This document shows positions 19,439 to 27,337 of a stretch of DNA of 27,407 bases, one piece after another. The notes beneath the pieces are model-generated. The model made no database searches. It saw nothing but the letters and a program-made list of their open reading frames with translations, and was not told the DNA's origin. Source of the stretch: Oscillospiraceae bacterium (GTDB lineage: Bacteria > Bacillota > Clostridia > Oscillospirales > UBA929). The stretch spans positions 1 through 27,407 of the forward strand of contig JAITQI010000101.1 of the NCBI GenBank assembly GCA_031289065.1. The letters are read 5' to 3'. The translations under genes were made by a program, and so were the position numbers. Within the stretch, counting starts at the first letter, position 1; each line of letters starts with the position of its first letter.

Positions 19439-21164
19439 AGACGACCACCTCCCCGCCCATTATACCGCCGCCGCCCTGGTTTTCGTCCAGGGGGATGATC
19501 TGGGTAAACACCTCGGTGCCGTCGGAAACGCCCGAGAGGATCTCAATACCGTTTTCGTTTCCGATACCGCACACCACCGACACCGCCCAGAAGCCCGACG
19601 GCACAACCCCCGGTTCCAGGTCGATGGCGGTGTCCGGCCGCTCCTCGCTTTTGACGAAGACACAGGTGCCCTGCTCGGTGTTTTTCACCGCGATGACCGG
19701 GGCCACCAGGATGTCGAACTTTTGCTCCACGATGAGCCGGTAGTCCACCCCCATGCCGCTCATCAGCATACCGGAGTAGTTTTCGATTTCAAAGACGGCG
19801 GGGAAGTAGGATACGCCGCCCCCGTTGTCCCCCCCGGCGGACATGCTCACCGATTTGACCGTCCCGGTGAGCATCTGCTGGCCCTCGCCCAGCCAGACCG
19901 AGATTTCCACCGGCATCCCCGGCCGCACCCGGCTGACGTCCCGCTCGTCCACCTGGGCCTCCACGATCATCTTGTCCAGATTGGCGATGGAAATGACCGC
20001 CAGGCCCGGTTCCGCCGTCGCGCCGGGGATCAGGTTGTTGTACATGACGGTGCCCGACAGGGGGGCGGTCACCCGAAGGTCGTCGTAGTCCAACCGCTTG
20101 AGGGCTTTGTCCGCCTCAAACTGGGCGATCTGTTGGTTGAGGGCCTCCACCTCGGTGTTGTCCTCCTTGTACTCAATGCGGCACAGGATGTCCCCGGCCC
20201 TGTAATCCATGTAATCCAGGACATTGGCCGCGACCAGTTTGCCCGGGGCTTTGATGTACAGCGTCTCGGAGCGGGCGAAGACCAGCACCCCGGCTTCGTA
20301 GGGGGTGATCGCCTCGCCGTCCGCCCGGAGAACCGCCGTGGCCGCCATACCGGCGGTCAGGGCGCCGGGGTTCGGCAGGGCCAGGGTCACCTCAAAGAGC
20401 GTCGTGCCCTCCGGAGAGACCCGGCGCACCTTGCGGACGCTGTCCACCTGCCCGGAGACCACCGCCATGGTGGCCGGAATGGAGATGTCGGCCGCCATAC
20501 CGGTCTTGATGAGGTTTTCATAGGCATAGCTGAAGTAGAGAGTCAGCTTGAGGTTGGCGTCGTCCACCAGCAGACCCACCTTCTGGCCGGTGGTCACCTG
20601 ATCGCCGACCCCCAGGGGCGCGGCCTCGACGAGCTGCCCCTTGAAGGGGGCCTTGACCACCAGATTGGCCTGGCGGTCGGCCTCGTCCCCCTGAATCGCG
20701 GCCAGCTCCTCCTGGGCTTTGGCGATTTTTTTGTCAATCTCGGCGATGGCTTCGTCGATGTCCCCCGCGCCCATGGTGAACAGCAGATCGCCCTCGGCCA
20801 CCATGTCCCCGGCGTTGAAAAAGGTCTCCTCCACCGTGCCGCGGTTTTTGACGGCGATGTCCACCGATTCCACCGGCCGGATGCTGCCCCAGCCCTGTAC
20901 GGCGGTCTCCAGCATCCCCGTGTACACCGTCTCGGTGGCGTAGCTGACCGGCGTCTTGCGGGTGAACAGCCAGTTCAGCCCGTAAACAATACCGCCCACC
21001 ACCGCCAGCGCGACGGCCCAGCCGACAATCGTCTTGACGATCCGGCCCCGCCGCTTTTTTTGCGCCGCCGTCCGCCGGGGTGGGGGCGGAACAGTCGCCG
21101 CCTCCGGCAGGCCGGGCAGGTCGGCTGGCGCGGCTGGCAGATCTTGGGTTGGCAAGTTTGACAA
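19431..21164 (-). CDS. MacA/HlyD-type membrane fusion (adaptor) protein
   Basis: A 577-residue periplasmic-adaptor-like protein. A Pro/Ala-rich, basic cytoplasmic segment (APADLPGLPE, RRTAAQKKRRGR) precedes TM about 45-67, then a lipoyl/barrel-sandwich half (VESVDIAVKNRGTVEE), a coiled-coil hairpin, beta-barrel (DLRVTAPLSGTVMYNNLIPG) and C-terminal MPr-like domain. Unusually there are two lipoyl-type blocks, near 95-165 and about 330-410, with a second coiled coil EDNTEVEALNQQIAQFE. Start: TTG at 21164, 6 bases after GGGAGGG; the ATG at 21197 overlaps the -10 of the only good promoter and therefore cannot be in the message. First gene of the export operon. In Gram-positives this protein contacts the permease outside the membrane. 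Confidence 0.88.
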   Translation of the reverse strand: MSNLPTQDLPAAPADLPGLPEAATVPPPPRRTAAQKKRRGRIVKTIVGWAVALAVVGGIVYGLNWLFTRKTPVSYATETVYTGMLETAVQGWGSIRPVESVDIAVKNRGTVEETFFNAGDMVAEGDLLFTMGAGDIDEAIAEIDKKIAKAQEELAAIQGDEADRQANLVVKAPFKGQLVEAAPLGVGDQVTTGQKVGLLVDDANLKLTLYFSYAYENLIKTGMAADISIPATMAVVSGQVDSVRKVRRVSPEGTTLFEVTLALPNPGALTAGMAATAVLRADGEAITPYEAGVLVFARSETLYIKAPGKLVAANVLDYMDYRAGDILCRIEYKEDNTEVEALNQQIAQFEADKALKRLDYDDLRVTAPLSGTVMYNNLIPGATAEPGLAVISIANLDKMIVEAQVDERDVSRVRPGMPVEISVWLGEGQQMLTGTVKSVSMSAGGDNGGGVSYFPAVFEIENYSGMLMSGMGVDYRLIVEQKFDILVAPVIAVKNTEQGTCVFVKSEERPDTAIDLEPGVVPSGFWAVSVVCGIGNENGIEILSGVSDGTEVFTQIIPLDENQGGGGIMGGEVVVYG

Positions 21165-21195
21165 AACGATCCCTCCCGCTTTTGGTTCGGGTTTC

Positions 21196-21224
21196 ATTAT
21201 AACGTCTTCCATCCGTCGGCGCAA
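21196..21224 (-). promoter_or_regulatory. Sigma-A promoter of the export operon
   Basis: Minus strand: TTGCGC at 21224-21219, 17-base spacer, perfect TATAAT at 21201-21196. Transcription should start near 21189, giving a leader of about 25 bases to the TTG start. Confidence 0.75.
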
Positions 21225-21310
21225 TGCGGAAACCCGTTGAAATCGGTTACAAAACGACAACGAGCCCCATGTGTACAGTTTCTTTGGACGAAGGGGAACG
21301 GGAAAAGTTC

Positions 21311-21396
21311 CGCAAACAGAGGGCAAAAAACAGATACGGGAACGGGGGACATAGGGGAGGGCGTCCCCCCCAGGGTCAAGAGTCAATTGCCATCGC
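21311..21396. repeat. Degenerate composite of 7-bp repeats
   Basis: The left part (CGCAAAC, AGAGGGC, AAAAAAC, AGATACG) is in 7-bp register and resembles the ACAGAGG family. At 21382-21396 GTCAATTGCCATCGC is identical over 15 bases to 2949-2963, the edge of the ATTGTCA array at walR. The rest of the 21225-21476 gap holds no ORF; CATAGACT at 21424-21431 resembles a sporulation-type CATAnnnT -10 but lacks a clear -35. Confidence 0.55.
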
Positions 21397-21476
21397 CCTC
21401 CGGAACCCAAACAGCCCTTTGGGCATAGACTGGCGAGAAGTCTTCCGATTTTGTGACAAAGTAAGGAGAATTTGCT

Positions 21477-23513
21477 ATGGGCACTGGCACTTTGCATTTG
21501 GAAACGACCGCCGCCGACGGGGCGATGCCTGTCGCCGGGGCGCGGGTGGTTGTCACCGGCCCCGACGGGGGGACGCTGTACGACCTGATCACCGACGCCG
21601 AAGGGCGCACCCGGGCCGTCTCCCTGACCGCGCCGGACAGGGCGCTGTCCCTGTCCCCCGGAGCCGAGGGGCCGGTTTACGGCAGCTATGACGTCACGGC
21701 CAGCAAGCCAGGGTACATCACCGAGGTGATCAGAGGTACGCAGATTTACGACGGGGTGACCTCCACCCTGCCCCTGAACCTGATACCCCTGCCCGCCAGC
21801 TACCGCAACGCCGGTCTGGTCAGAACCGCCGAAACGCCGCCCCCCGCCGTCCAAAGCGCCCAGCCCCGGGATCAGCAGGGGGACACGGCCGCGGCGGCCG
21901 GGCGGGTGCTGAGGGACGTGGTCATCCCCGAGTACATCACGGTACACCTGGGCCCGCCCAACGCCAGCGCCCGCAACGTGCGGGTGCGGTTTGCCGACTA
22001 CATCAAAAACGTGGCGTCCAGCGAAATTTACGCCACCTGGCCGGAGGCCGCCCTGGAGGCCAACATCGACGCCGAAATCACCTTCGCCCTCAACCGGATT
22101 TACACCGAGTGGTACCGCGCCCGGGGATACGATTTCGACATCACCAACTCCACGGCCTATGACCAGGCCTTTGTGGAAAACCGGAACATCTTTGACAACA
22201 TCGGCGGGATTGTGGACAACGTCTTCAACCAGTACGCCCGTCGCCAGGGCCGCCGCGACCCCTATTTCACCCAGTTCTGCAACGGCACCACGGTCACCTG
22301 CCCGGGGCTGTCCCAATGGGGCACCGTGCCCTTGGCCGAACAGGGGCTGAACCCTCTGCAAATCCTGCGATATTACTACCCCAAAGACCTGGAGCTTGTC
22401 ACCACCGACAATATCGCCGGGGTGCCCGCCTCCTATCCGGGCTCGGCGCTCAGCCAGGGCAGCCAGGGGGACGGCGTGCGCACCATCCAGCAGCAGCTCA
22501 ACCGTATCCGCGCCGACTATCCCGCCATCCCGCAGATTTCCAGCTCGGACGGGGTGTACGGCCCGGAAACCGCCAACGCGGTCAAAACCTTCCAGAGCGT
22601 CTTCGGCCTGACGCCGGACGGGGTGGTCGGTTCGGCCACCTGGTACAAAATCTCCTCCCTTTACACGGCGGTCACCCGGCTGGCCGAACTGGACAGCGAG
22701 GGGGAACGGATCGGTTTGGGGGCGGCCCCGCCCGCCGCCGTCCTGCGCACCGGCACCCGGGGCGGGGACGTCGCCGAATTGCAGTTCATTTTGAACCGGA
22801 TCTCGGCCTATTACCCGGCGGTGCCCACGGTGATTCAGGACAGCGTCTTCGGCCCCACCACCGCCAAATCGGTACAGGCCTTCCAGGGGTTGTTCGGCCT
22901 GACGGCGGACGGGGTGGTCGGCCCGGGCACCTGGAACGCCCTGTACGACGCCTATCGCGGCATCGAGGACACCCAACCCGCGCCCGCGCCCCCCGCGCCG
23001 ACACCCCCCGCGCCCGGGGCGGCCTATCCGGGCTACGCCCTGCAATCCGGCGCCCGGGGGGAGAGCGTGCGGCTCATGCAGCAGTATCTGAACGCCCTGT
23101 CGGCGGTCAATGCCGCCCTGCCGGCCCTCACGGCCGACGGCTCCTTCGGCCCGGCCACCCGGAACGCGGTTCTCGCCTTCCAGCGGCTGTACGGCCTGAC
23201 CCAGGACGGGGTCATCGGCTCGGCCACCTGGGCGCGGATCGTCGCGGCCTATCAAAGCCTGGGCCAGAACGCGTCCGCCCCCTACCCCGGCTATTACATC
23301 AGCAGCGGTTCGGTGGGGGACTATGTGCGCCTGATCCAACGCGCCCTCAACACCCTGTCGGCCCAGTTCTCCTCCATCCCCGCGGTCACGGTGGACGGCG
23401 TGTTCGGCCCGGGCACCCGGAGCGCGGTGGTGGCCTTCCAGCGCCTGGTGGGCCTGCTGCCCGACGGCGTGGTGGGGGAACAGACCTGGAATCAATTGAT
23501 GGAAAACAGGTGA
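21477..23513 (+). CDS. SpoIID-like domain protein with four peptidoglycan-binding repeats
   Basis: A 678-residue protein without signal peptide or membrane segment. N-terminal beta-sandwich about 5-105 (ARVVVTGPDGGTLYD...DAEGRTRAV, like CarboxypepD_reg). Residues about 155-305 are a SpoIID-like domain (FADYIKNVASSEIYATWPE, the glutamate E183 aligning with the SpoIID catalytic position; TCPGLSQWGTVPLAEQG near its end), with C268 and C275. Then four PG_binding_1 repeats, about 319-392, 422-492, 519-592 and 604-675, each with DG-xFGP-T and FQ-xxxGL-xxDGVxG-xTW motifs and a Pro-rich linker after the second. Start: ATG at 21477 with AAGGAG 8 bases upstream. Probably acts on spore or septal peptidoglycan; how it gets there is unclear. 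Its stop lies in a 7-bp repeat. Confidence 0.9.
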   Translation: MGTGTLHLETTAADGAMPVAGARVVVTGPDGGTLYDLITDAEGRTRAVSLTAPDRALSLSPGAEGPVYGSYDVTASKPGYITEVIRGTQIYDGVTSTLPLNLIPLPASYRNAGLVRTAETPPPAVQSAQPRDQQGDTAAAAGRVLRDVVIPEYITVHLGPPNASARNVRVRFADYIKNVASSEIYATWPEAALEANIDAEITFALNRIYTEWYRARGYDFDITNSTAYDQAFVENRNIFDNIGGIVDNVFNQYARRQGRRDPYFTQFCNGTTVTCPGLSQWGTVPLAEQGLNPLQILRYYYPKDLELVTTDNIAGVPASYPGSALSQGSQGDGVRTIQQQLNRIRADYPAIPQISSSDGVYGPETANAVKTFQSVFGLTPDGVVGSATWYKISSLYTAVTRLAELDSEGERIGLGAAPPAAVLRTGTRGGDVAELQFILNRISAYYPAVPTVIQDSVFGPTTAKSVQAFQGLFGLTADGVVGPGTWNALYDAYRGIEDTQPAPAPPAPTPPAPGAAYPGYALQSGARGESVRLMQQYLNALSAVNAALPALTADGSFGPATRNAVLAFQRLYGLTQDGVIGSATWARIVAAYQSLGQNASAPYPGYYISSGSVGDYVRLIQRALNTLSAQFSSIPAVTVDGVFGPGTRSAVVAFQRLVGLLPDGVVGEQTWNQLMENR

Positions 23514-23547
23514 CAGGTGCAGATGAGAGAGGACGGAAGCCAGAAAC
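23506..23547. repeat. ACAGAGG-type 7-bp array at a stop codon
   Basis: CAG-type units start at 23507, 23514, 23520, 23527, 23534 and 23541, i.e. 7-bp register with one base lost. The TGA of the upstream gene (23511-23513) is inside the first unit pair ACAGGTG-ACAGGTG. Confidence 0.6.
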
Positions 23548-23549
23548 AA

Positions 23550-23585
23550 AAGAGCGGGGACGAACCAAAGTTCGTCCCCGCTCTT
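23550..23585. terminator. Bidirectional terminator between the PG-binding protein gene and prs
   Basis: A perfect 16-bp stem, AAGAGCGGGGACGAAC (23550-23565) with GTTCGTCCCCGCTCTT (23570-23585), loop CAAA. CTTCTTAC follows on plus and TTGTTTC on minus. Confidence 0.9.
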
Positions 23586-23618
23586 CTTACAGATAAAATT
23601 TTATCCGTTCCTATGCCC

Positions 23619-24827
23619 TTACACAGGGAACAACGTCTCCTGCCCCTCTTGGGGGGCCGTCCGCTGTTCCCGGCGTTTGCGCTCCAAAAGGGTGTGAATG
23701 CGGGCGGAGGGCTCCAGGAGGTCGGAGATGGAGCTGTCGTAGTTGAGGGTTTCGATGATATAGGAGATATACTTGGCCATGTCCACCTCGTGATACCAGG
23801 GCTTGTCCCGGAGACCATCGGGGCGGTACACCAGGTTGGTGGTGAAGACCTTACTCAAAACGCCCTGTTCATAGGCCTCGTCGAAGCGGGCCAGGCCCTC
23901 GGTGAACAGGCCGTAGGTGGCGAACACGATGACCCGCCGGGCCCCCAACTCCCGGAGCATCTGAGCGATGCTCAAAATCGAGTCCCCCGAGGAGATCATG
24001 TCGTCCACCACGATGACATCCCGGCCGGCCACGTTGTCCCCCAGGAACTCGTGCTTGACGATGGGGTTGCGGCCGTGCACCAGGCGGGTGTAGTCCCGCC
24101 GCTTGTAGAACATGCCCAGCTCCACGCCCAGCACCGACGAGTAATAGATCGAGCGGGTCATGGCCCCCTCGTCGGGGGAGACGATCATCAGGCGGGACGG
24201 GTCCACGATAAAATCCGGGAAGGCCTTGAACAGCGCCTTGAGCATCTGATAGGTGGGCCGTATATTTTCAAACCCGCTCAGGGGGACGGCGTTTTGCACC
24301 CGGGAGTCGTGGGCGTCGAAGGTGATGATGTTCTCCACCCCCATGCTCACAAGCTCTTGCAGGGCCAGGGCGCAGTCCAAACTTTCCCGGGCGAACCGCC
24401 TGTGCTGGCGGCCCTCGTAGAGCATGGGCATGATGACCGTGATGCGCCGGGCCTTGCCCCCGGCGGCGGCGATGATGCGCTTCAGGTCCTGGAAATGGTC
24501 GTCCGGGCTCATGGGGCGCTCCATGTTGTACATGGAATAGGTGACGCCGTAGTTGAACATGTCGGCGACGATGTACAGGTCGTAGCCGCGCACCGACTGG
24601 CGGATGAGCGCCTTGCCCTCGCCGGTGTTGAACCGGGGGCAGACCGCCTTCACGTGGAACAGGCCCGGCCCGGCCACCGGCGCGTCCTCCATGGCCAGCT
24701 GACCGACCGGGTGGCTTTCGGCGCGCCAGCGGGTCAGATAGGAGTCGATGCGACCGGTGAGGTCCTCGCAGCCGCGCATTCCGATTAAGCCGAGCTGCCC
24801 GTAAGGCATGAGTTTTTCCGTGTTCAT
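23619..24827 (-). CDS. prs: Ribose-phosphate pyrophosphokinase (divergent, long form)
   Basis: A 402-residue PRPP synthetase: ribose 5-phosphate + ATP to PRPP + AMP. It is about 85 residues longer than the usual about 317. Core motifs: RFNTGEGKALIRQSVRG (65-81), YEGRQHRRFARES (137-149, corresponding to YGYARQDRK), DAHDSRVQNAV (171-181, in place of the standard DLHAxQIQGFF, catalytic His kept), SPDEGAMTR (217-225), the flexible-loop KRR (242-244) and the PRPP loop VVDDMISSGDS (273-283). About 55 extra N-terminal residues (MNTEKLMPYGQLGLIGMRG...) and an acidic, basic-rich C-tail are unusual. Start: ATG at 24827 with GGGGGTAAG. It follows ksgA by 70 bases and is cotranscribed. The identity is firm; whether it shows normal allostery is unknown. 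Confidence 0.9.
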   Translation of the reverse strand: MNTEKLMPYGQLGLIGMRGCEDLTGRIDSYLTRWRAESHPVGQLAMEDAPVAGPGLFHVKAVCPRFNTGEGKALIRQSVRGYDLYIVADMFNYGVTYSMYNMERPMSPDDHFQDLKRIIAAAGGKARRITVIMPMLYEGRQHRRFARESLDCALALQELVSMGVENIITFDAHDSRVQNAVPLSGFENIRPTYQMLKALFKAFPDFIVDPSRLMIVSPDEGAMTRSIYYSSVLGVELGMFYKRRDYTRLVHGRNPIVKHEFLGDNVAGRDVIVVDDMISSGDSILSIAQMLRELGARRVIVFATYGLFTEGLARFDEAYEQGVLSKVFTTNLVYRPDGLRDKPWYHEVDMAKYISYIIETLNYDSSISDLLEPSARIHTLLERKRREQRTAPQEGQETLFPV

Positions 24828-24897
24828 CGTCTTACCCCCTGAGAGAATTTCGCGAGGATGGGTCGGACGCGGGAAGGGCGGCGAAGCGTTTCGGGCC

Positions 24898-25764
24898 TCA
24901 AAGGGCCCCCAGCCGCGCCGACAGGGCGTCGAAGGTTGCGATGTCCAGTGTTTCGCCCCGGGCCAGGGGGGGGATGCCGCAGTCGGCCAGCGCGGCGGCC
25001 AGCGCCTGTTTGGGAACGGGGAAGGCGGCGGTCAGCGCGTTGAGAAGGGTCTTGCGCCGCTGCCCGAAGGCGGCCCGCACCACCCGGGAAAACAGCGCCG
25101 GGGCGCGCAGGGGATAGGGCCGCGCCGTCAGCTTGACGACGCTGGAGGTCACTTTGGGGCGGGGGGTGAAGCAGTGGGGGGGCACGTCGAACAGAATCTC
25201 CGCCCCGGCCTTTGTCCCCACATAAACGGTGAAGGCGCCGTATGCGGGCGTCCCGGGCCGGGCCAACAGCCGCTGGGCCACCTCTCGCTGCAGCATGACC
25301 GTGAGGCTTTCAAACAACCCGGACTCCAGCAGGCGGGACAGCGCCGGGGCGGTGATGTTGTAGGGCAGGTTGGCGCACACCACCGGCGTCAGCCCCGGAA
25401 AATGCGCCTCCACCAGCGCCGCCAAGTCGGTTTTCAGGATGTCCCCCGGAACGACGGTCACATTGTCCAGCCCGGCCAAGGTCTCGGCCAGCACCGGCAG
25501 CAGGGTGTTGTCCACTTCCACGGCGGCCACCCGTCCGGCCCGGCGGGCCAGCGCCCAGGTGAGCGCGCCCAGGCCGGGGCCGACCTCCAGCACCCCGTGG
25601 GACGGCCCGAGACCGGCCTGCTCGGCGATGGCCTCCGGAATATGGGGGTCTGTCAAAAAATTTTGCCCATAGGCGCGGGAAAAGCGAAAACCGTTCCGGC
25701 CCAATATCTCTCGGATATACGCCGGGTCGCACAGCGCCGCGCCGGGCGTCGAATTCTCTCCCAT
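24898..25764 (-). CDS. ksgA: 16S rRNA dimethyladenosine transferase
   Basis: A 288-residue KsgA/RsmA that dimethylates the two adjacent adenines in the 3'-terminal hairpin of 16S rRNA with SAM. Motifs: the family N-terminus GQNFLTDP (33-40), SAM motif I LEVGPGLGALT (59-69), acidic loop AVEVD (81-85), GDILKTD (107-113), the catalytic NLPYNI (132-137), and the C-terminal FGQRRKTLLNAL. Start: ATG at 25764 with GAGGAA 11 bases upstream, a rather wide spacing; a later start is unlikely because the conserved block begins soon after. First gene of a ksgA-prs operon. Confidence 0.96.
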   Translation of the reverse strand: MGENSTPGAALCDPAYIREILGRNGFRFSRAYGQNFLTDPHIPEAIAEQAGLGPSHGVLEVGPGLGALTWALARRAGRVAAVEVDNTLLPVLAETLAGLDNVTVVPGDILKTDLAALVEAHFPGLTPVVCANLPYNITAPALSRLLESGLFESLTVMLQREVAQRLLARPGTPAYGAFTVYVGTKAGAEILFDVPPHCFTPRPKVTSSVVKLTARPYPLRAPALFSRVVRAAFGQRRKTLLNALTAAFPVPKQALAAALADCGIPPLARGETLDIATFDALSARLGAL

Positions 25765-25836
25765 AAGGGGCGTGTTCCTCGTCTTTTCAAGAGGGACGGA
25801 CGTCCCGATCTGCCGCCCTCATAGTATTCCCCTCTA

Positions 25837-25865
25837 ATAGTATCAAAACATGGGCCGTCCGTCAA
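25837..25865 (-). promoter_or_regulatory. Sigma-A promoter of ksgA-prs
   Basis: Minus strand: TTGACG at 25865-25860, 17-base spacer, TACTAT at 25842-25837. Leader of about 65 bases. A second TACTAT occurs at 25829-25824 without a good -35. Confidence 0.7.
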
Positions 25866-25958
25866 ATCGTTTTCCCGCCAAAAAGAGGGGAATCACCTCG
25901 AAAGGAAGCGGACAATATCGCCAAAACGGGGCCCGAACCCCGAAGAAACGCAGAAAAA

Positions 25959-25982
25959 CGGCGGTGGAAAAGACCACCGCCG
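25959..25982 (-). terminator. Terminator of the CBS-protein/TepA-like operon
   Basis: On the minus strand CGGCGGTGG-TCTTTT-CCACCGCCG is followed by TTTTTCTGCG, a textbook intrinsic terminator, 60 bases after the TepA-like stop. A weaker CGGGG/CCCCG hairpin follows at 25927-25942. Confidence 0.9.
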
Positions 25983-26042
25983 AAGTAAGAAGGGGGTATT
26001 GATGAGTCAGACTGCCCCCAGTATGCCCCGAATCCGAAGACA

Positions 26043-26792
26043 TTATACGGCGGAGCCGCCGTCCACGTTTTCCCCCCGCGCCCGGCGGCGCTGGTCGATC
26101 ATCTCGTGGAGGCTGCCCAGGGCGTCGGACAGACCCCCCAGCGCGTCGATGAGGCCCTTTTCCACCGCCTCCTCGCCGTAGATGACGCTGCCCACGTCGG
26201 CGGCCAGCTCCCCGGTGCGCAGCATGTAGTCCTTGAAATCGGACTCGCTGATGTGAGCGTTGGCCGTGACGAATTTGACGATGCGCTCCTGGATTTTCTC
26301 GAAGTAGGCGAAGGTTTGGGGCACGCCGATGACCACGCCGTTGAGACGGACGGGGTGAATCGTCATGGCCGCCGACGGCGCGATGAAGGACTTCCGCGCC
26401 GCCACGGCCAAGGGCACGCCGATGGAATGTCCCCCGCCCAGCACCAGGGATACGGTGGGCTTTTTCATGCCCCGGATGAGCTCGGCGATGGCCAGCCCGG
26501 CCTCGATGTCCCCCCCCACCGTGTTGAGCAGGATGAGCAGGCCGTCGATCTCGTCGCTCTCCTCGATGGCCGCCAGCTGGGGCATGACGTGCTCATATTT
26601 GGTGGTCTTGTTTTGAGGCGGCAGGATTTGATGCCCCTCCACCTGCCCGACGATGGTCAGGCAGTGAATGACGCCCCGGGAAGAACGGGCGGTCACCGAA
26701 CCCATCTCGATGATGTCCGCCCGTCTCTCCGCCTGCGCATCGGCCGCTTGGCCGTCCGTCCCCTGCCCCTCGTCCCGCTGTTCGTCACACAA
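26043..26792 (-). CDS. TepA/ClpP-like serine protease family protein
   Basis: A 249-residue cytoplasmic protein of the ClpP/crotonase fold, closest to the TepA (YmfB) group of Firmicutes. The catalytic serine is S123 in GGGHSIGVPLA and the histidine H146 in MTIHPVR; the substrate-binding strand LLILLNTVGGDIEAGLAIAELI (84-105) is clear. The first about 28 residues are charged and Gln-rich. TepA was named as translocation-enhancing; the true role is uncertain, but related proteins degrade small proteins during sporulation. Start: TTG at 26792 with GGGGG about 7 bases upstream; the ATG at 26834 lies in a 7-bp repeat. Second gene after the CBS-domain gene (45-base gap), terminator 60 bases downstream. 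Confidence 0.85.
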   Translation of the reverse strand: MCDEQRDEGQGTDGQAADAQAERRADIIEMGSVTARSSRGVIHCLTIVGQVEGHQILPPQNKTTKYEHVMPQLAAIEESDEIDGLLILLNTVGGDIEAGLAIAELIRGMKKPTVSLVLGGGHSIGVPLAVAARKSFIAPSAAMTIHPVRLNGVVIGVPQTFAYFEKIQERIVKFVTANAHISESDFKDYMLRTGELAADVGSVIYGEEAVEKGLIDALGGLSDALGSLHEMIDQRRRARGENVDGGSAV

Positions 26793-26819
26793 AAAACCAC
26801 CCCCAAAAAGAAAGGAAAA

Positions 26820-26840
26820 ATTGTCAATCGTCAATTGTCA
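26820..26840 (-). repeat. ATTGTCA-type 7-bp tandem repeat (three units)
   Basis: Units ATTGTCA, ATCGTCA, ATTGTCA. The TGA of the CBS-domain gene is the last three bases (26840-26838). As at walR, the array sits between two genes of one operon and is followed by a G-rich ribosome site and a T-run. Confidence 0.85.
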
Positions 26841-27269
26841 CGTCATTCTCTTGATGTTCGAAGAAATCTCCGACAGCGCCTTCGAGGCCTCCATGCCGAA
26901 GCTGGCGGTCTTGGCCATATCCCCCAAGGACAGCATACCGATCACCCGGCCCTCGTCGATGACCGGCAGACGGCGCACCTGCTCGGCGGACATCAGCCGG
27001 GTGGCCTCCCGGACGTCGGCGTCGGGGCTGACCCCCACCACGCCCCGGGACATGATTTCGCGCACCTTGGTCTGCTCCGGGTCGCTCTCCGCCGCCACAC
27101 AGCGCAGCACAATGTCCCGGTCGGTGACAATGCCCCGCAGACGGCCGTCGATGGAGCAGACCGGCAGAGAGCCGACGTTGTGCCGCCGCAGTAGCCGGGC
27201 CGCCAGCGCCGCCGACTCGTCCGGCGTAATGCTCACCACGTTGGGATTCATCAGTTCGGATACAAGCAT
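26838..27269 (-). CDS. CBS-domain pair protein
   Basis: A 143-residue protein made of two CBS motifs, about 5-58 (VSELMNPNVVSITPDESAALAARLLRR... SLPVCSIDGRLRGIVTDRDIV) and about 69-122 (VREIMSRGVVGVSPDADVREATRLMS... RRLPVIDEGRVIGMLSLGDMA), then a short helical tail. Stand-alone CBS pairs bind adenosine nucleotides or SAM and report energy state to a partner; no partner is fused here. Start: ATG at 27269 with AGGAGGG 6 bases upstream; an ATG at 27335 in frame has no ribosome site and gives an aromatic leader unlike the family. First gene of the operon with the TepA-like protein. The last residues (KRMT) run into the repeat. Confidence 0.92.
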   Translation of the reverse strand: MLVSELMNPNVVSITPDESAALAARLLRRHNVGSLPVCSIDGRLRGIVTDRDIVLRCVAAESDPEQTKVREIMSRGVVGVSPDADVREATRLMSAEQVRRLPVIDEGRVIGMLSLGDMAKTASFGMEASKALSEISSNIKRMT

Positions 27270-27337
27270 GTGTTGCCCTCCTGTCACAAATATGGGATAG
27301 GGATAGTATGGCTGTGTTTTGGCGGAGCTATACACAT

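Noticed and set aside
21198..23549. Long upstream extension of the MacA-like frame on the minus strand
   Set aside because: It is antisense to the PG-binding protein, contains no motif, and the promoter and ribosome site place the real start at 21164.
25843..26043. A 66-codon ORF after the TepA-like gene
   Set aside because: It crosses the terminator, lacks a ribosome site and shows no protein-like pattern.
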